This document shows positions 53,188 through 60,741 of a stretch of DNA of 64,000 bases, in pieces. A model generated the notes under the pieces. It was not told the DNA's origin and made no database searches. It saw nothing but the letters and a program-made list of their open reading frames with translations. This DNA comes from Veillonellaceae bacterium (GTDB lineage: Bacteria > Bacillota > Negativicutes > Veillonellales > Dialisteraceae): assembly GCA_025992895.1 (NCBI GenBank), contig DAJPGA010000001.1, positions 1,805,001 through 1,869,000 on the forward strand, read 5' to 3'. The stretch's first letter is position 1; every line of letters starts with the position of its first letter. The position numbers and the translations under genes are program-made.

Positions 53188-53222
53188 GACACCATGTGAC
53201 TTGCCTCCATGGTGCCTTTTTT
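53188..53222 (+). terminator. Terminator after first tRNA-Val
   Basis: CACCATG at 53190-53196 pairs with CATGGTG at 53208-53214, followed by a T-run. It is related in sequence to the terminators at 53688 and 53878. Confidence 0.8.
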
Positions 53223-53399
53223 ATTGCTCATCAAAGGTGGGCGGAATGCATGCTGACAGGTTGCCTCTCCTAGGCATTAAACTTATGCAGCAACTCTTGT
53301 TTCAGTGCGTCACCATTATATTCCAGGTTTCTTATACAATGAGATCTCTGCGAATGTAAGTTTCTCATTATCTTTTAATTATAAGATTGAAAAAAGGTA

Positions 53400-53428
53400 T
53401 TGCAAAATTGAAGTCTGTTTGTTATTAT
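53400..53428 (+). promoter_or_regulatory. Promoter of the Asn-Glu-Val tRNA operon
   Basis: TTGCAA at 53400-53405, 17-nt spacer, TATTAT at 53423-53428, 23 nt before tRNA-Asn. Confidence 0.65.
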
Positions 53429-53451
53429 ATTGAAGTACCTTTCGTACGGAT

Positions 53452-53527
53452 TCCTGAATAGCTCAGCCGGTAGAGCGCGTGACTGTTAATCACGATGTCG
53501 CAGGTTCGAACCCTGCTTCAGGAGCCA
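53452..53527 (+). tRNA. tRNA-Asn (anticodon GUU)
   Basis: 76 nt with encoded CCA. Acceptor TCCTGAA/TTCAGGA, anticodon loop CTGTTAA with GUU, T-arm CAGGTTCGAACCCTG. Confidence 0.97.
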
Positions 53528-53529
53528 AT

Positions 53530-53604
53530 GGCCTGTTCGTCAAGTGGTTAAGACACCGCCCTTTCACGGCGGGTTCGCGAGTTCGAATCTCGCACAGGTC
53601 ACCA
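53530..53604 (+). tRNA. tRNA-Glu (anticodon UUC)
   Basis: 75 nt with encoded CCA. Anticodon stem CCGCC/GGCGG around CTTTCAC with UUC, T-arm CGAGTTCGAATCTCG. It begins 2 nt after tRNA-Asn. Confidence 0.97.
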
Positions 53605-53605
53605 T

Positions 53606-53681
53606 GGGCGATTAGCTCAGCTGGGAGAGCGTCTGCCTTACAAGCAGAATGTCAGCAGTTCGATCCTGTTATCGCCCACCA
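53606..53681 (+). tRNA. tRNA-Val (anticodon UAC), copy 2
   Basis: 76 nt with encoded CCA, identical to copy 1 except for two changes that together swap a G-C pair for A-T at the base of the T-stem (GTCAGCAG... CTGTTATCG). It begins 1 nt after tRNA-Glu. Confidence 0.97.
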
Positions 53682-53687
53682 GAAGAA

Positions 53688-53722
53688 GACATCACGTGAT
53701 TTATCTCCGTGGTGTCTTTTTT
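53688..53722 (+). terminator. Terminator of the tRNA operon
   Basis: GACATCACG at 53688-53696 pairs with CGTGGTGTC at 53708-53716 (one G-T), followed by six Ts. Confidence 0.85.
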
Positions 53723-53877
53723 GTTGCTTCGTTGGGCTCTATAGCATTCTTGCCAACTATCTCACTTTGTATTTAACCTCCTGCATCGAGGTTCACTCCT
53801 TTTTGCGCGTCGCGCTGCTCCTTCAAAAAGGGTTCACTTTCGAACCATTTCGTTCCTGTTATCGCCCACCAAAAGAA

Positions 53878-53914
53878 GGCATCACGAGACCTAGACTCCG
53901 TGGTGTCTTTTTTA
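53878..53914 (+). terminator. Duplicated terminator in the tRNA-tail repeat
   Basis: GGCATCACG pairs with CGTGGTGTC and is followed by a T-run. It is a diverged copy of the terminator at 53688. Confidence 0.75.
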
Positions 53915-54151
53915 TTGCTTTTTAGGGCTCTATAGCATTCTTACCAACTGTCTCACTTTGTATTTAACCTCCTGCATCGAAGCTCACACAATTTTGCGCG
54001 TCGCGCTGCTCTTTTATTCTTATATCAAGCATTCCTATTTTTACGATAAGCCAGGTTACATCAAACATATGCTATAATATGATTAGCATAATTAATATTT
54101 TTTTATTAATTGTATTATACATTTGTTATACTTATGAAATGGGCTAAAATT

Positions 54152-55201
54152 ATGACTTTAATAGAAACCATATTCTATATTGATAAAAAGCGAATAGAAT
54201 GGGTAGACATAGCCAAGGGAATCGCTATCATTCTTGTTATTATCGGACATACGGTGCCAGTGAATAGTATTCCTTTTTATGTTATTTTTTCTTTTCATAT
54301 GCCACTTTTTTTCTTATTAGCAGGATATGTATTCAAAACAGCAGAGACGAAACAGGATTTGTACAAGCACCTCATCAAAAACCTGAAACACCTTATCATT
54401 CCAAGTTTAGTTTTTACAATAATCACGTCTATTATTTATCATCATATTATGTATAATAATACCTCTAACAATACCTCTCTACTTAATGAGGCTGCTTTTC
54501 ATTCAGAACGCTTTTTGTGGGGATCTGGTATTTCCGTAAACGGGCACCCCCCACTTGGTATGATATGGTTTTTGATTTCTCTCTTTTGGGCAAGGGCAAT
54601 CATTGATATCCTTCATTTAGTATTTTCACACAGACAAGCCGGATATCTCTGCTTATCTCTAGGCATTTTAGGAATAGCACTTGGTTTAAACGGTATATGG
54701 CTTCCGCAAAATATGGATGTAACTTTTGTTGCTGTCCTATTCATTTATTTAGGAATGCTTTGGAAGAGAAATACAGAGTTACTTGAAAAAAAGAAATTTT
54801 CGATTCTTATCATATCCATCATCGTTTGGATTACCTGCATTCACTTCCATTTTTATAGTAACATGGCTTGGCGCCATTACCCCACTACATGGCTAATGAT
54901 AACTGAATCTGTTTGTGGATCCTACGTATTTTGTTATATTTGCAAACTCATTGAATCCATCTGCTTTATTCGAATTCCAATGCAAATGTTGGGTATACAT
55001 TCACTTTGCATCTTTTTCTTTCACAGTGGGGACAGCTATTTTGTTCCTATCTGGACATCCACAAATATCGAACAAGCAATTTTTAACAGAATCATATATG
55101 CACTCACATTATCAATACTATTTCTTATCGTCAGGTCACTTATAAAAATGGTAAATTCAAGAAAGAATCCTGCCGTATTATCCCAGGAAAATCAATCTTA
55201 A
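54152..55201 (+). CDS. Membrane acyltransferase (acyltransferase family 3)
   Basis: This protein of about 349 residues has around ten membrane segments and the family start RIEWVDIAKGIAIILVIIGHT, with the conserved His. FHMPLFFLLAGYVF and MIWFLISLFWARAI are also typical. The family O-acetylates or O-succinylates surface sugars and lipids. The start is uncertain: ATGs at 54134 and 54152 (and an alternative at 54110) all lack a strong ribosome site. Codon use is visibly AT-richer than in housekeeping neighbours, and the gene sits directly after the tRNA-tail duplication, which together suggest acquisition. The target is unknown. Confidence 0.82.
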   Translation: MTLIETIFYIDKKRIEWVDIAKGIAIILVIIGHTVPVNSIPFYVIFSFHMPLFFLLAGYVFKTAETKQDLYKHLIKNLKHLIIPSLVFTIITSIIYHHIMYNNTSNNTSLLNEAAFHSERFLWGSGISVNGHPPLGMIWFLISLFWARAIIDILHLVFSHRQAGYLCLSLGILGIALGLNGIWLPQNMDVTFVAVLFIYLGMLWKRNTELLEKKKFSILIISIIVWITCIHFHFYSNMAWRHYPTTWLMITESVCGSYVFCYICKLIESICFIRIPMQMLGIHSLCIFFFHSGDSYFVPIWTSTNIEQAIFNRIIYALTLSILFLIVRSLIKMVNSRKNPAVLSQENQS

Positions 55202-55215
55202 CTCAAAAACAATAG

Positions 55216-55263
55216 AAAGGAACTGTATAAAAATGATTGCTCATTTTTATATAGTTCCTTTTA
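55216..55263. terminator. Bidirectional terminator between acyltransferase and YfhO genes
   Basis: AAGGAACTgTATAAAAATGA pairs with TCATTTTTATAtAGTTCCTT around TTGC, an unusually long 20-bp stem with flanking A/T runs. Confidence 0.88.
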
Positions 55264-55325
55264 AATTCTACTATTTCTCCATTTCTTTATGACAGTCTGT
55301 TTAGAGCGTAAAGCAATGCGCCATG

Positions 55326-57905
55326 TTAAAATTTTCTCTTTTTGTATTGATTTCCAACTAAAAAAATAATTCCAATGAGTGTCAAAGCCACCCCTTCTGT
55401 CAGCCCTGGAATGTGGTATGTCATTTGGATGTGATTTTTCCCGTCTTCCAGCGGAATATTCATCATGCATCCGGCAAAGATATCCGGAGAAATTTCTTTT
55501 TCATTCCTCATGACCGTCCATCCTTTTTCATAAGGGATTGATAGGAAAAGGATATCCCCTTCTCTGCCTTCTACAGTACCACTGATTTCTCCATCTTTAA
55601 TCGTAATATTTTTAGCAGCTCTTTGATTGATTTCACGAGAGATTTCTTTCAACGCTGAAAGATCCGTTTCATAGAAAAGTGCTTGTTTCATCCGGATATC
55701 ATCCGAAAGGTCTACATCGATTGCACGAGTCTGACTGCCCGTCGCAGGAATATAGAACATCCCTGAATCGCGTAAAACTTGATCATGCTCACCATTGATA
55801 GATATATAGGTGTGAGACCTATTCCAGACAAGATAGACATAGAGAGGGTTCAATCTATCATTGATTTTGTAAATTTCATGACTATTTTCACTGTTTTCAG
55901 TAAATACCACTGGAGTGTAAATTGATACAGTATGCCCCATTAATTTACTATAAATTGCATTTGTATACGTAAATGGATTATTGGTCTCCTTCGGAATTGC
56001 CAGATGATTCTCATGATAGACGAAAGCCAATGGCAGTGCATATGAATTTTCATATACTGCCTTCCCATTTGCAACGCCAGGTACTGGCGCAGGAACTAAT
56101 CCTTCGACAGGAGTTGGTGATAATATATATTTTACTCCGAAAAATGAATCGGTGGGAAGTATTGGGGTATGGAATACATTGTAACGCCCTGTAATCCCAT
56201 AATATCCCATATTTGATAGAATATGGAACTGTGACATTTTCATCAGGGAGGTATATTCCTGCATGCCCCAATAGTTGAAGTTCATCGCTTCATTAAAGCT
56301 TATTCCTTCAAATTTTTCCGTCTCGCTGCTTTCTTTATTTATATCCCCTTTATTGGTTACCTGATTGATGCGGTAAATGCCTTTATCATAGTCTTTAAGT
56401 CCCTGTATTTGATTTCTTTGCTGATTATCATAAGATTCATAAGCATAGAGACTTGAACCTCCCCGCGTAGAAAGAAATACGCAGACTGACTGCCCCATTT
56501 CCCAAATCAAAAGACAAGCCAGTACTCCGATCATAAGTTTTCGTTTGGCAGGATCCTTGTCTGATCTGCTGATTTCGTAAAGAACGATAGGAATAAGAAT
56601 CAAAAACAGAATGCTAAACTTGAATAACTCCGGATATTGAGCCGGCCTCACCTGTTCGATCAGTATCTGGGACAAAGGGAAAAGCAGGCAAATAAGAAGA
56701 GCCTTCCTTCCAAATTTCCATTTCCCCCATGAGGAAAAGTAACTTCCGGAAAGAAAAATCAATATAAAGCAGCCCAAATAAGAGTACCTGGGCATGAATC
56801 CCATCGGCTCTTTCATTAAGGAAAACAGCCAAAATAAAATTTGCCAATGAAACATAAGAAAGGCAAAGGCAATCATCAGGAAGGCTAAAATCTTATATTT
56901 CCTTTTGAGTTCTTTCACCGTAAAAAGTGCAAGAGCACCAGAGACAGCCAGACTCCCGCAGAATAGAGACATATAGTTTAAGTTAGGAATCACAGCAGAA
57001 TTAATTCCCATATAATAAGCACCAAGAGAGGCTAATATATCTCCTTGAAATCCTAATGAAATTCGATTCCAGTCAAAGGATCCTCCGATCCCTTCGCGAA
57101 GCTGCCATATCGTAGGAAGGAAAAGGATAGAGCTGATTAGAATCCCTGTCACCATACCAAAGACATACCTTGCCGCACTATGTAAAAATTCTTTCTTTGT
57201 TCTGCCACGCTGGACATGCAGCAGCATCTCTTCTACCAGAAACCAGAAACCACTGAAGAGACAGTTAATTCCTCCTGTATACCAATTAAACAGAATTGAA
57301 AGCGCAGTACTGACGGAAAGCATGCTAATAGCCCCAAAATGCACAGTTCTATATACGCCAAGCATCATAAGGGGCAGCATGTATACCCCATCCAGCCACA
57401 TAGCGCTCCAGGTCTGGTACAGATTGTAGTGCATAAGGCCGTAGCCAATAGAGAGACCAAACAAAGGAATGATGGGAATTCTTTCATGGAATCTTTCCTG
57501 AAGGAACCATGTCATCGTTAATGAAGCCATCCCCATTTTAAGAACAGCTGACAGATTACAGGAAACTGGCACTTGATCTTTTGAAAAAAATAGCAGCAAC
57601 AGTTCAGAAGGTGATGCTAAATAATAGGAAAATATGCCAATGGCAGATCCGCCGAGACCTTTTGTCATGGTATAAACCAAAGACTGATTCCCAGATAATA
57701 CATCCTTAAAGAATGCCATGAAGTCCATATATTGAATAAATGCGTCGCTGGCAGCAAGAGTACTGTTTCCAAACGGAGCTTCTTTCAAAAAGGCGAATGC
57801 GACTAAACATATAAAAGCGGTTAAGGCAAAAGAAATCATACGAAATATCCATAATGAATTTCTCTTTTCTCTCTTTATTACTCTCATCGTATTCTGATTT
57901 ATCAT
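55326..57905 (-). CDS. YfhO-family membrane glycosyltransferase
   Basis: The 859-residue protein has a hydrophobic N-terminal half with about 12-14 segments, then more segments and a large extracytoplasmic domain (about 480-830), ending in one last membrane helix with a basic tail. The first outward loop ASDAFIQYMDFMAFFKD and KGLGGSAIGIFSYYLASP are YfhO (PF09586) features. Characterised members are GT-C enzymes that decorate teichoic acids. In an outer-membrane organism the acceptor must be another surface polymer. It is AT-richer than most of the window, like the convergent acyltransferase gene, and both may be part of one surface-modification island. A TATAAT lies about 50 nt upstream of the ATG. 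Confidence 0.88.
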   Translation of the reverse strand: MINQNTMRVIKREKRNSLWIFRMISFALTAFICLVAFAFLKEAPFGNSTLAASDAFIQYMDFMAFFKDVLSGNQSLVYTMTKGLGGSAIGIFSYYLASPSELLLLFFSKDQVPVSCNLSAVLKMGMASLTMTWFLQERFHERIPIIPLFGLSIGYGLMHYNLYQTWSAMWLDGVYMLPLMMLGVYRTVHFGAISMLSVSTALSILFNWYTGGINCLFSGFWFLVEEMLLHVQRGRTKKEFLHSAARYVFGMVTGILISSILFLPTIWQLREGIGGSFDWNRISLGFQGDILASLGAYYMGINSAVIPNLNYMSLFCGSLAVSGALALFTVKELKRKYKILAFLMIAFAFLMFHWQILFWLFSLMKEPMGFMPRYSYLGCFILIFLSGSYFSSWGKWKFGRKALLICLLFPLSQILIEQVRPAQYPELFKFSILFLILIPIVLYEISRSDKDPAKRKLMIGVLACLLIWEMGQSVCVFLSTRGGSSLYAYESYDNQQRNQIQGLKDYDKGIYRINQVTNKGDINKESSETEKFEGISFNEAMNFNYWGMQEYTSLMKMSQFHILSNMGYYGITGRYNVFHTPILPTDSFFGVKYILSPTPVEGLVPAPVPGVANGKAVYENSYALPLAFVYHENHLAIPKETNNPFTYTNAIYSKLMGHTVSIYTPVVFTENSENSHEIYKINDRLNPLYVYLVWNRSHTYISINGEHDQVLRDSGMFYIPATGSQTRAIDVDLSDDIRMKQALFYETDLSALKEISREINQRAAKNITIKDGEISGTVEGREGDILFLSIPYEKGWTVMRNEKEISPDIFAGCMMNIPLEDGKNHIQMTYHIPGLTEGVALTLIGIIFLVGNQYKKRKF

Positions 57906-58025
57906 GGTTAATCCTATTCTCCAACAGTTTCCTATAGAAATTAAGTATATGTTTATTATAATCTAAAATTCTTCTTACGTACTATTTCTTGGCTTTATTA
58001 TTACTCATCTTTCTATTTTTCTCAC

Positions 58026-58060
58026 AAAAAAAGAAGCAGGCTCTGCGCCTGCCTCTTTTT
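58026..58060 (-). terminator. Terminator of larA
   Basis: AGAGGCAGGC and GCCTGCTTCT (minus strand) form a stem around GCAGA, followed by seven Ts. Confidence 0.85.
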
Positions 58061-58075
58061 ATTCACTATTAGTTT

Positions 58076-59323
58076 TTAGTCTTCCATGGGAAGTGTGGAT
58101 CCGCCGATCGGTACGACGTAGACGCTGCAGTCTTTGCCCATGCGGTTCAGTGCTGCATCGACAGCTTCCTGCAGATCATGGAATGGTGTCATATTGGCTT
58201 TTGTTACCATAGCATCATCCATATCTGTCACCATGTAAATGTCGCATTTCTTCTGTACCAGGGCAAGAGCCGCGGATTTGTGGCCGCCGAGTTCGAAGTG
58301 TTCATGAATGGCTGCGATTCTTTCATCCGGTGTATCATACTGCTGGATCCAACGGCCGAATACGTCGCTGCCGTATCCTTCTTTGCAGGAAGCGGCGAGA
58401 ACCATGATGCCGCCTTCGCGGACTGCGTGTTTGACGTTGTCGATGGATTTCTGGGCCTGATACAGGTTGATATCCTTCGGGTAGCCGCCGGTGGAAACGA
58501 TGACGACATCAGCCGGCTTGTCGATTTTGATCTTGTAGATGCTGTCGAGAAATTTGCATGCTTCGCGGTGTGCTGTAACATGATGACCTGCAGCTGCAAA
58601 GGCGATTTTCTTATGATCATCGAGGGCTACGTTTACGATGAAATCAACTGGGCAGAAGTCATAGACTTCTTCGATATCATCGCGGACCGGATTTCCATCC
58701 AGATGGCCTGCGTAGGAATCCGGGCTGATCATGTTCTTATGGTTTGCCTGAATGGCAGCTCTGGAGGATACGCCTGGCATGATGGCTTTCATGCCGCCGC
58801 TGTAGCCTGCAAAGTAATGGTATTCGACATTGCCAAGAAGGATACGGCGGTCTGCATCAGCGACTGTCCTGAAGATATCGACCGGAGTTCCGTTCTTGCA
58901 GTATCCCATGTGTTCCACATCATCGGGATCACTGTCAATGCATTTGACGCGGTTGTACACATCTTCGCCAACAAGGCGTTTCTTTTCTTCTTCAGTCTGC
59001 TTTCTGTGGGAACCAAGTCCGAAAACAACAGTGACGTCCTTGTCTTCGACACCTGCTTTTTCCAGTTCATCCAGGACGCATGGCACAACGACCCAGGACG
59101 GCATCGGGCGTGTCACGTCGCTTGTCACGATGACAATCTTTTCACCCGGATGAACAATTTCACGAAGCTTCGGAGAGTCAATCGGATTTTCCAATGCTCT
59201 TCTGACTTCAGCTTCCTCGGACTCTACAGCCGGACATTCTCTAGGATTCAATTCGATGGGATGATGTTCATCACCCACATGAAATGGTACGTAATCCTTG
59301 AAGTATTTAATTTTAAATTCCAT
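58076..59323 (-). CDS. larA: LarA-family nickel-pincer racemase/epimerase
   Basis: LarA is the nickel-dependent lactate racemase family, with a pincer nucleotide cofactor bound to a lysine. All expected residues are visible in 415 residues: SDVTRPMP at 68-75, GSHRKQT with His106 and Arg107, His169 in VEYHYFAG, Lys179 in GGMKAIMPG and His195 in ANHKNMI. These match the spacing of H108, H174, K184 and H200 in the Lactobacillus enzyme. The family includes racemases of other 2-hydroxy acids, so lactate is likely but not certain. The cofactor genes larB, larC and larE are not in this window. The ATG at 59323 follows AGGGAGA. Confidence 0.9.
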   Translation of the reverse strand: MEFKIKYFKDYVPFHVGDEHHPIELNPRECPAVESEEAEVRRALENPIDSPKLREIVHPGEKIVIVTSDVTRPMPSWVVVPCVLDELEKAGVEDKDVTVVFGLGSHRKQTEEEKKRLVGEDVYNRVKCIDSDPDDVEHMGYCKNGTPVDIFRTVADADRRILLGNVEYHYFAGYSGGMKAIMPGVSSRAAIQANHKNMISPDSYAGHLDGNPVRDDIEEVYDFCPVDFIVNVALDDHKKIAFAAAGHHVTAHREACKFLDSIYKIKIDKPADVVIVSTGGYPKDINLYQAQKSIDNVKHAVREGGIMVLAASCKEGYGSDVFGRWIQQYDTPDERIAAIHEHFELGGHKSAALALVQKKCDIYMVTDMDDAMVTKANMTPFHDLQEAVDAALNRMGKDCSVYVVPIGGSTLPMED

Positions 59324-59507
59324 TTTTCGATCTCCCTTCGAGAGACTCATACACAAAAACTTCTATATTTACATTATACTATATTTCGGCGAAAATTCCC
59401 TGGAAAAGGATTCCGTAAAATATAATAATTTCATTGTTTCATGATATAATGATGAAAATGTAGTTTATTTGCGAGAGCGGCCCAATTCAATCATTTCTTT
59501 TTTAGAG

Positions 59508-59557
59508 AAAGGAGGCTGCAGACCGATTTCCCATCTGCAATCCGGTCTGCCTCACTT
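59508..59557 (+). promoter_or_regulatory. Hairpin between ribosome site and start codon
   Basis: AAAGGAGG at 59508-59515 is a strong Shine-Dalgarno, but it lies about 43 nt from the ATG. GCAGACCG (59518-59525) pairs with CGGTCTGC (59543-59550), and GAG/CTC extends the stem. Folding would bring the ribosome site within a few bases of the ATG at 59558, or else hide part of it. Confidence 0.55.
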
Positions 59558-60265
59558 ATGAAGAAAAAACTTTGGATTCCCCTGCTGGCATCCGCTTTGA
59601 CACTTATGTCTCTCACGGCCAATGCGGATTATGCAAAATGGACTGACCCTACACATTCCTTCAAAGCAGTTCATACGATATACACCTCTGTCGTCAATAC
59701 CGATGCTCTGTCCGAAAAAATGGCACCGGAAGGCCGTTCCTTCCAGGTCATTTTCAACCAGAAAGCTGCAGAAGTCAAAGGGCTGAAAATCATTACAGCG
59801 CCTCTTCAGGGAGCCATAGCGGTTCTTCCAGGAAGCAGCGCGGATAATGCATCTGCTGCAGCGCCTTCTGAAGAAGTTTCCACTTCAGCTGTCCGCATCC
59901 CTCAGGCAGCCGTTGATGCAAAAGCGGATCTCTATGTCGTTCCGACAGTCACCCGCTGCGAGAAGCTCGTCAGCGTGGTTCCTGCCCATACGGAATGGAC
60001 AACCAAGGAAATCCACGAAACAGTCCATGACAAGAATGGTTACAAGGATGTCGTTCATAAGATTCCTTTCCCGGAACAGATCCCTGAGAAGAGGTACGTG
60101 ACGATGTACCTGACTGTCCGCTTCGATGTTTACAGCATGAAGACAGGCGCTCTTGTTTTCACCAGCGAAGATGCCCGTGACAGATTGGACGACAGCAATT
60201 TCAACGGACTTTACACCCGGATCGTTGAACGTTTCTTCAAGAATCTGAAGAGCGAAATCGATTGA
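59558..60265 (+). CDS. Secreted protein of unknown function
   Basis: I do not recognise this family. The 235 residues begin with a signal peptide (MKKKLWIPLLASALTLMSL, cleavage likely after TANA). A low-complexity Ala/Ser linker lies near residues 92-115 (SSADNASAAAPSEEV). The mature domain has alternating strands: QGAIAVLPG, DLYVVPTVTRCEK, HTEWTTKEIHETVHD, YVTMYLTVRFDVYS and GALVFTSEDARD. The pattern of outer-surface or periplasmic lipocalin-like strands is suggestive only, and no lipobox is present. The gene has its own terminator and an unusual leader hairpin at the ribosome site. Confidence 0.75.
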   Translation: MKKKLWIPLLASALTLMSLTANADYAKWTDPTHSFKAVHTIYTSVVNTDALSEKMAPEGRSFQVIFNQKAAEVKGLKIITAPLQGAIAVLPGSSADNASAAAPSEEVSTSAVRIPQAAVDAKADLYVVPTVTRCEKLVSVVPAHTEWTTKEIHETVHDKNGYKDVVHKIPFPEQIPEKRYVTMYLTVRFDVYSMKTGALVFTSEDARDRLDDSNFNGLYTRIVERFFKNLKSEID

Positions 60266-60277
60266 CAGGAGTATATT

Positions 60278-60306
60278 TTAAAGACGGCCCAGGCCGTCTT
60301 TTTTTG
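60278..60306 (+). terminator. Terminator of the secreted-protein gene
   Basis: AAGACGGCC at 60281-60289 pairs perfectly with GGCCGTCTT at 60292-60300, followed by seven Ts. Confidence 0.9.
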
Positions 60307-60382
60307 TATGCGTATCCGTATTTTCTTTTGAATCAGCATATATCTCTTAAAACAGATGTATCATTTTTTCTTATTTGATGGC

Positions 60383-60412
60383 TTGACAAACGATCAAATG
60401 ACGGTCTATAAT
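60383..60412 (+). promoter_or_regulatory. Promoter of the serine operon
   Basis: Consensus TTGACA at 60383-60388, 18-nt spacer, consensus TATAAT at 60407-60412. Confidence 0.9.
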
Positions 60413-60418
60413 CCAGTC

Positions 60419-60640
60419 ATAAGAAACAAGCGATGATGAAGAAGGGATAATAAAACCTTTTCAGAGAGACGGTGGCTGGTGTGAACCGTTAAAGCATTAT
60501 TATCTTTCCGCTTCGGAGGTGAAGACGATGAGTCTTCCGGGACATGCCCGTTACAGCTGACTAAAGATGGCCGTAAGGCAATTTGGGTGGTATCGCGGGT
60601 GCTCTCGTCCCTTAAGTGGATGAAGAGCGTTTTTTTATGG
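60419..60640 (+). promoter_or_regulatory. T-box leader, tRNA-Ser specific: stem I and first antiterminator module
   Basis: Stem I: base GAAG/CTTC, upper stem GATAATAA/TTATTATC (perfect), distal AGAGAGACGGTGG...GAACCGT. The 3' specifier loop is TTTCCG, placing UCC (Ser; 60507-60509) followed by a purine before the base stem. The antiterminator carries AATTTGGGTGGTATCGCGGG near 60580-60600. The first terminator pairs GCTCTCGTCC (60601-60610) with GGATgAAGAGC (60618-60628), followed by T7. The downstream genes make serine. Confidence 0.88.
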
Positions 60641-60722
60641 ATACAACAGATTGGCAGCGGCTAAATTGGGTGGCACCGCGAGAAAAAGAGAAGCTCGTCC
60701 CATGGGACGTCTTCTCTTTTTG
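60641..60722 (+). promoter_or_regulatory. Second T-box antiterminator/terminator module without its own stem I
   Basis: After the first terminator a second complete T-box sequence occurs, AAATTGGGTGGCACCGCGAG (60663-60682), followed by a second terminator: AAAAAGAGAAG (60683-60693) with CTTCTCTTTTT (60711-60721), T-run included. Only about 26 nt separate it from the first T-run, far too short for another specifier stem. Its UGGC matches a G discriminator base, as tRNA-Ser usually has. Confidence 0.85.
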
Positions 60723-60741
60723 TGTTTTCAGGAGGATACAA

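Larger units (their letters stand above)
53665..54011 (+). repeat. Imperfect tandem repeat with tRNA-Val 3' remnant, period about 190 bp
   Basis: Copy one (53665-53820) starts in the last 17 bases of tRNA-Val copy 2 and runs through its terminator into the flank. Copy two (53855-54011) repeats the same 17 bases (CCTGTTATCGCCCACCA), the terminator and the flank ending GCGCGTCGCGCTGCTC with scattered changes. Copy two has no 5' tRNA part, so it is a truncated tRNA remnant. The stretch 53682-54151 holds no gene. Confidence 0.85.

Noticed and set aside
53479..53925. 148-codon frame over the tRNA cluster
   Set aside because: It runs through three tRNA genes and the tail repeat; no coding signal.
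53665..54011. Possible CRISPR-like repeat pair
   Set aside because: Only two long, diverged copies with tRNA and terminator content; no short regular repeat-spacer pattern.
60616..60741. N-terminal extension of SerC
   Set aside because: It is translated through the T-box terminators and second antiterminator; SerC begins at MKRVFNFNAGPSPMP behind AGGAGG.
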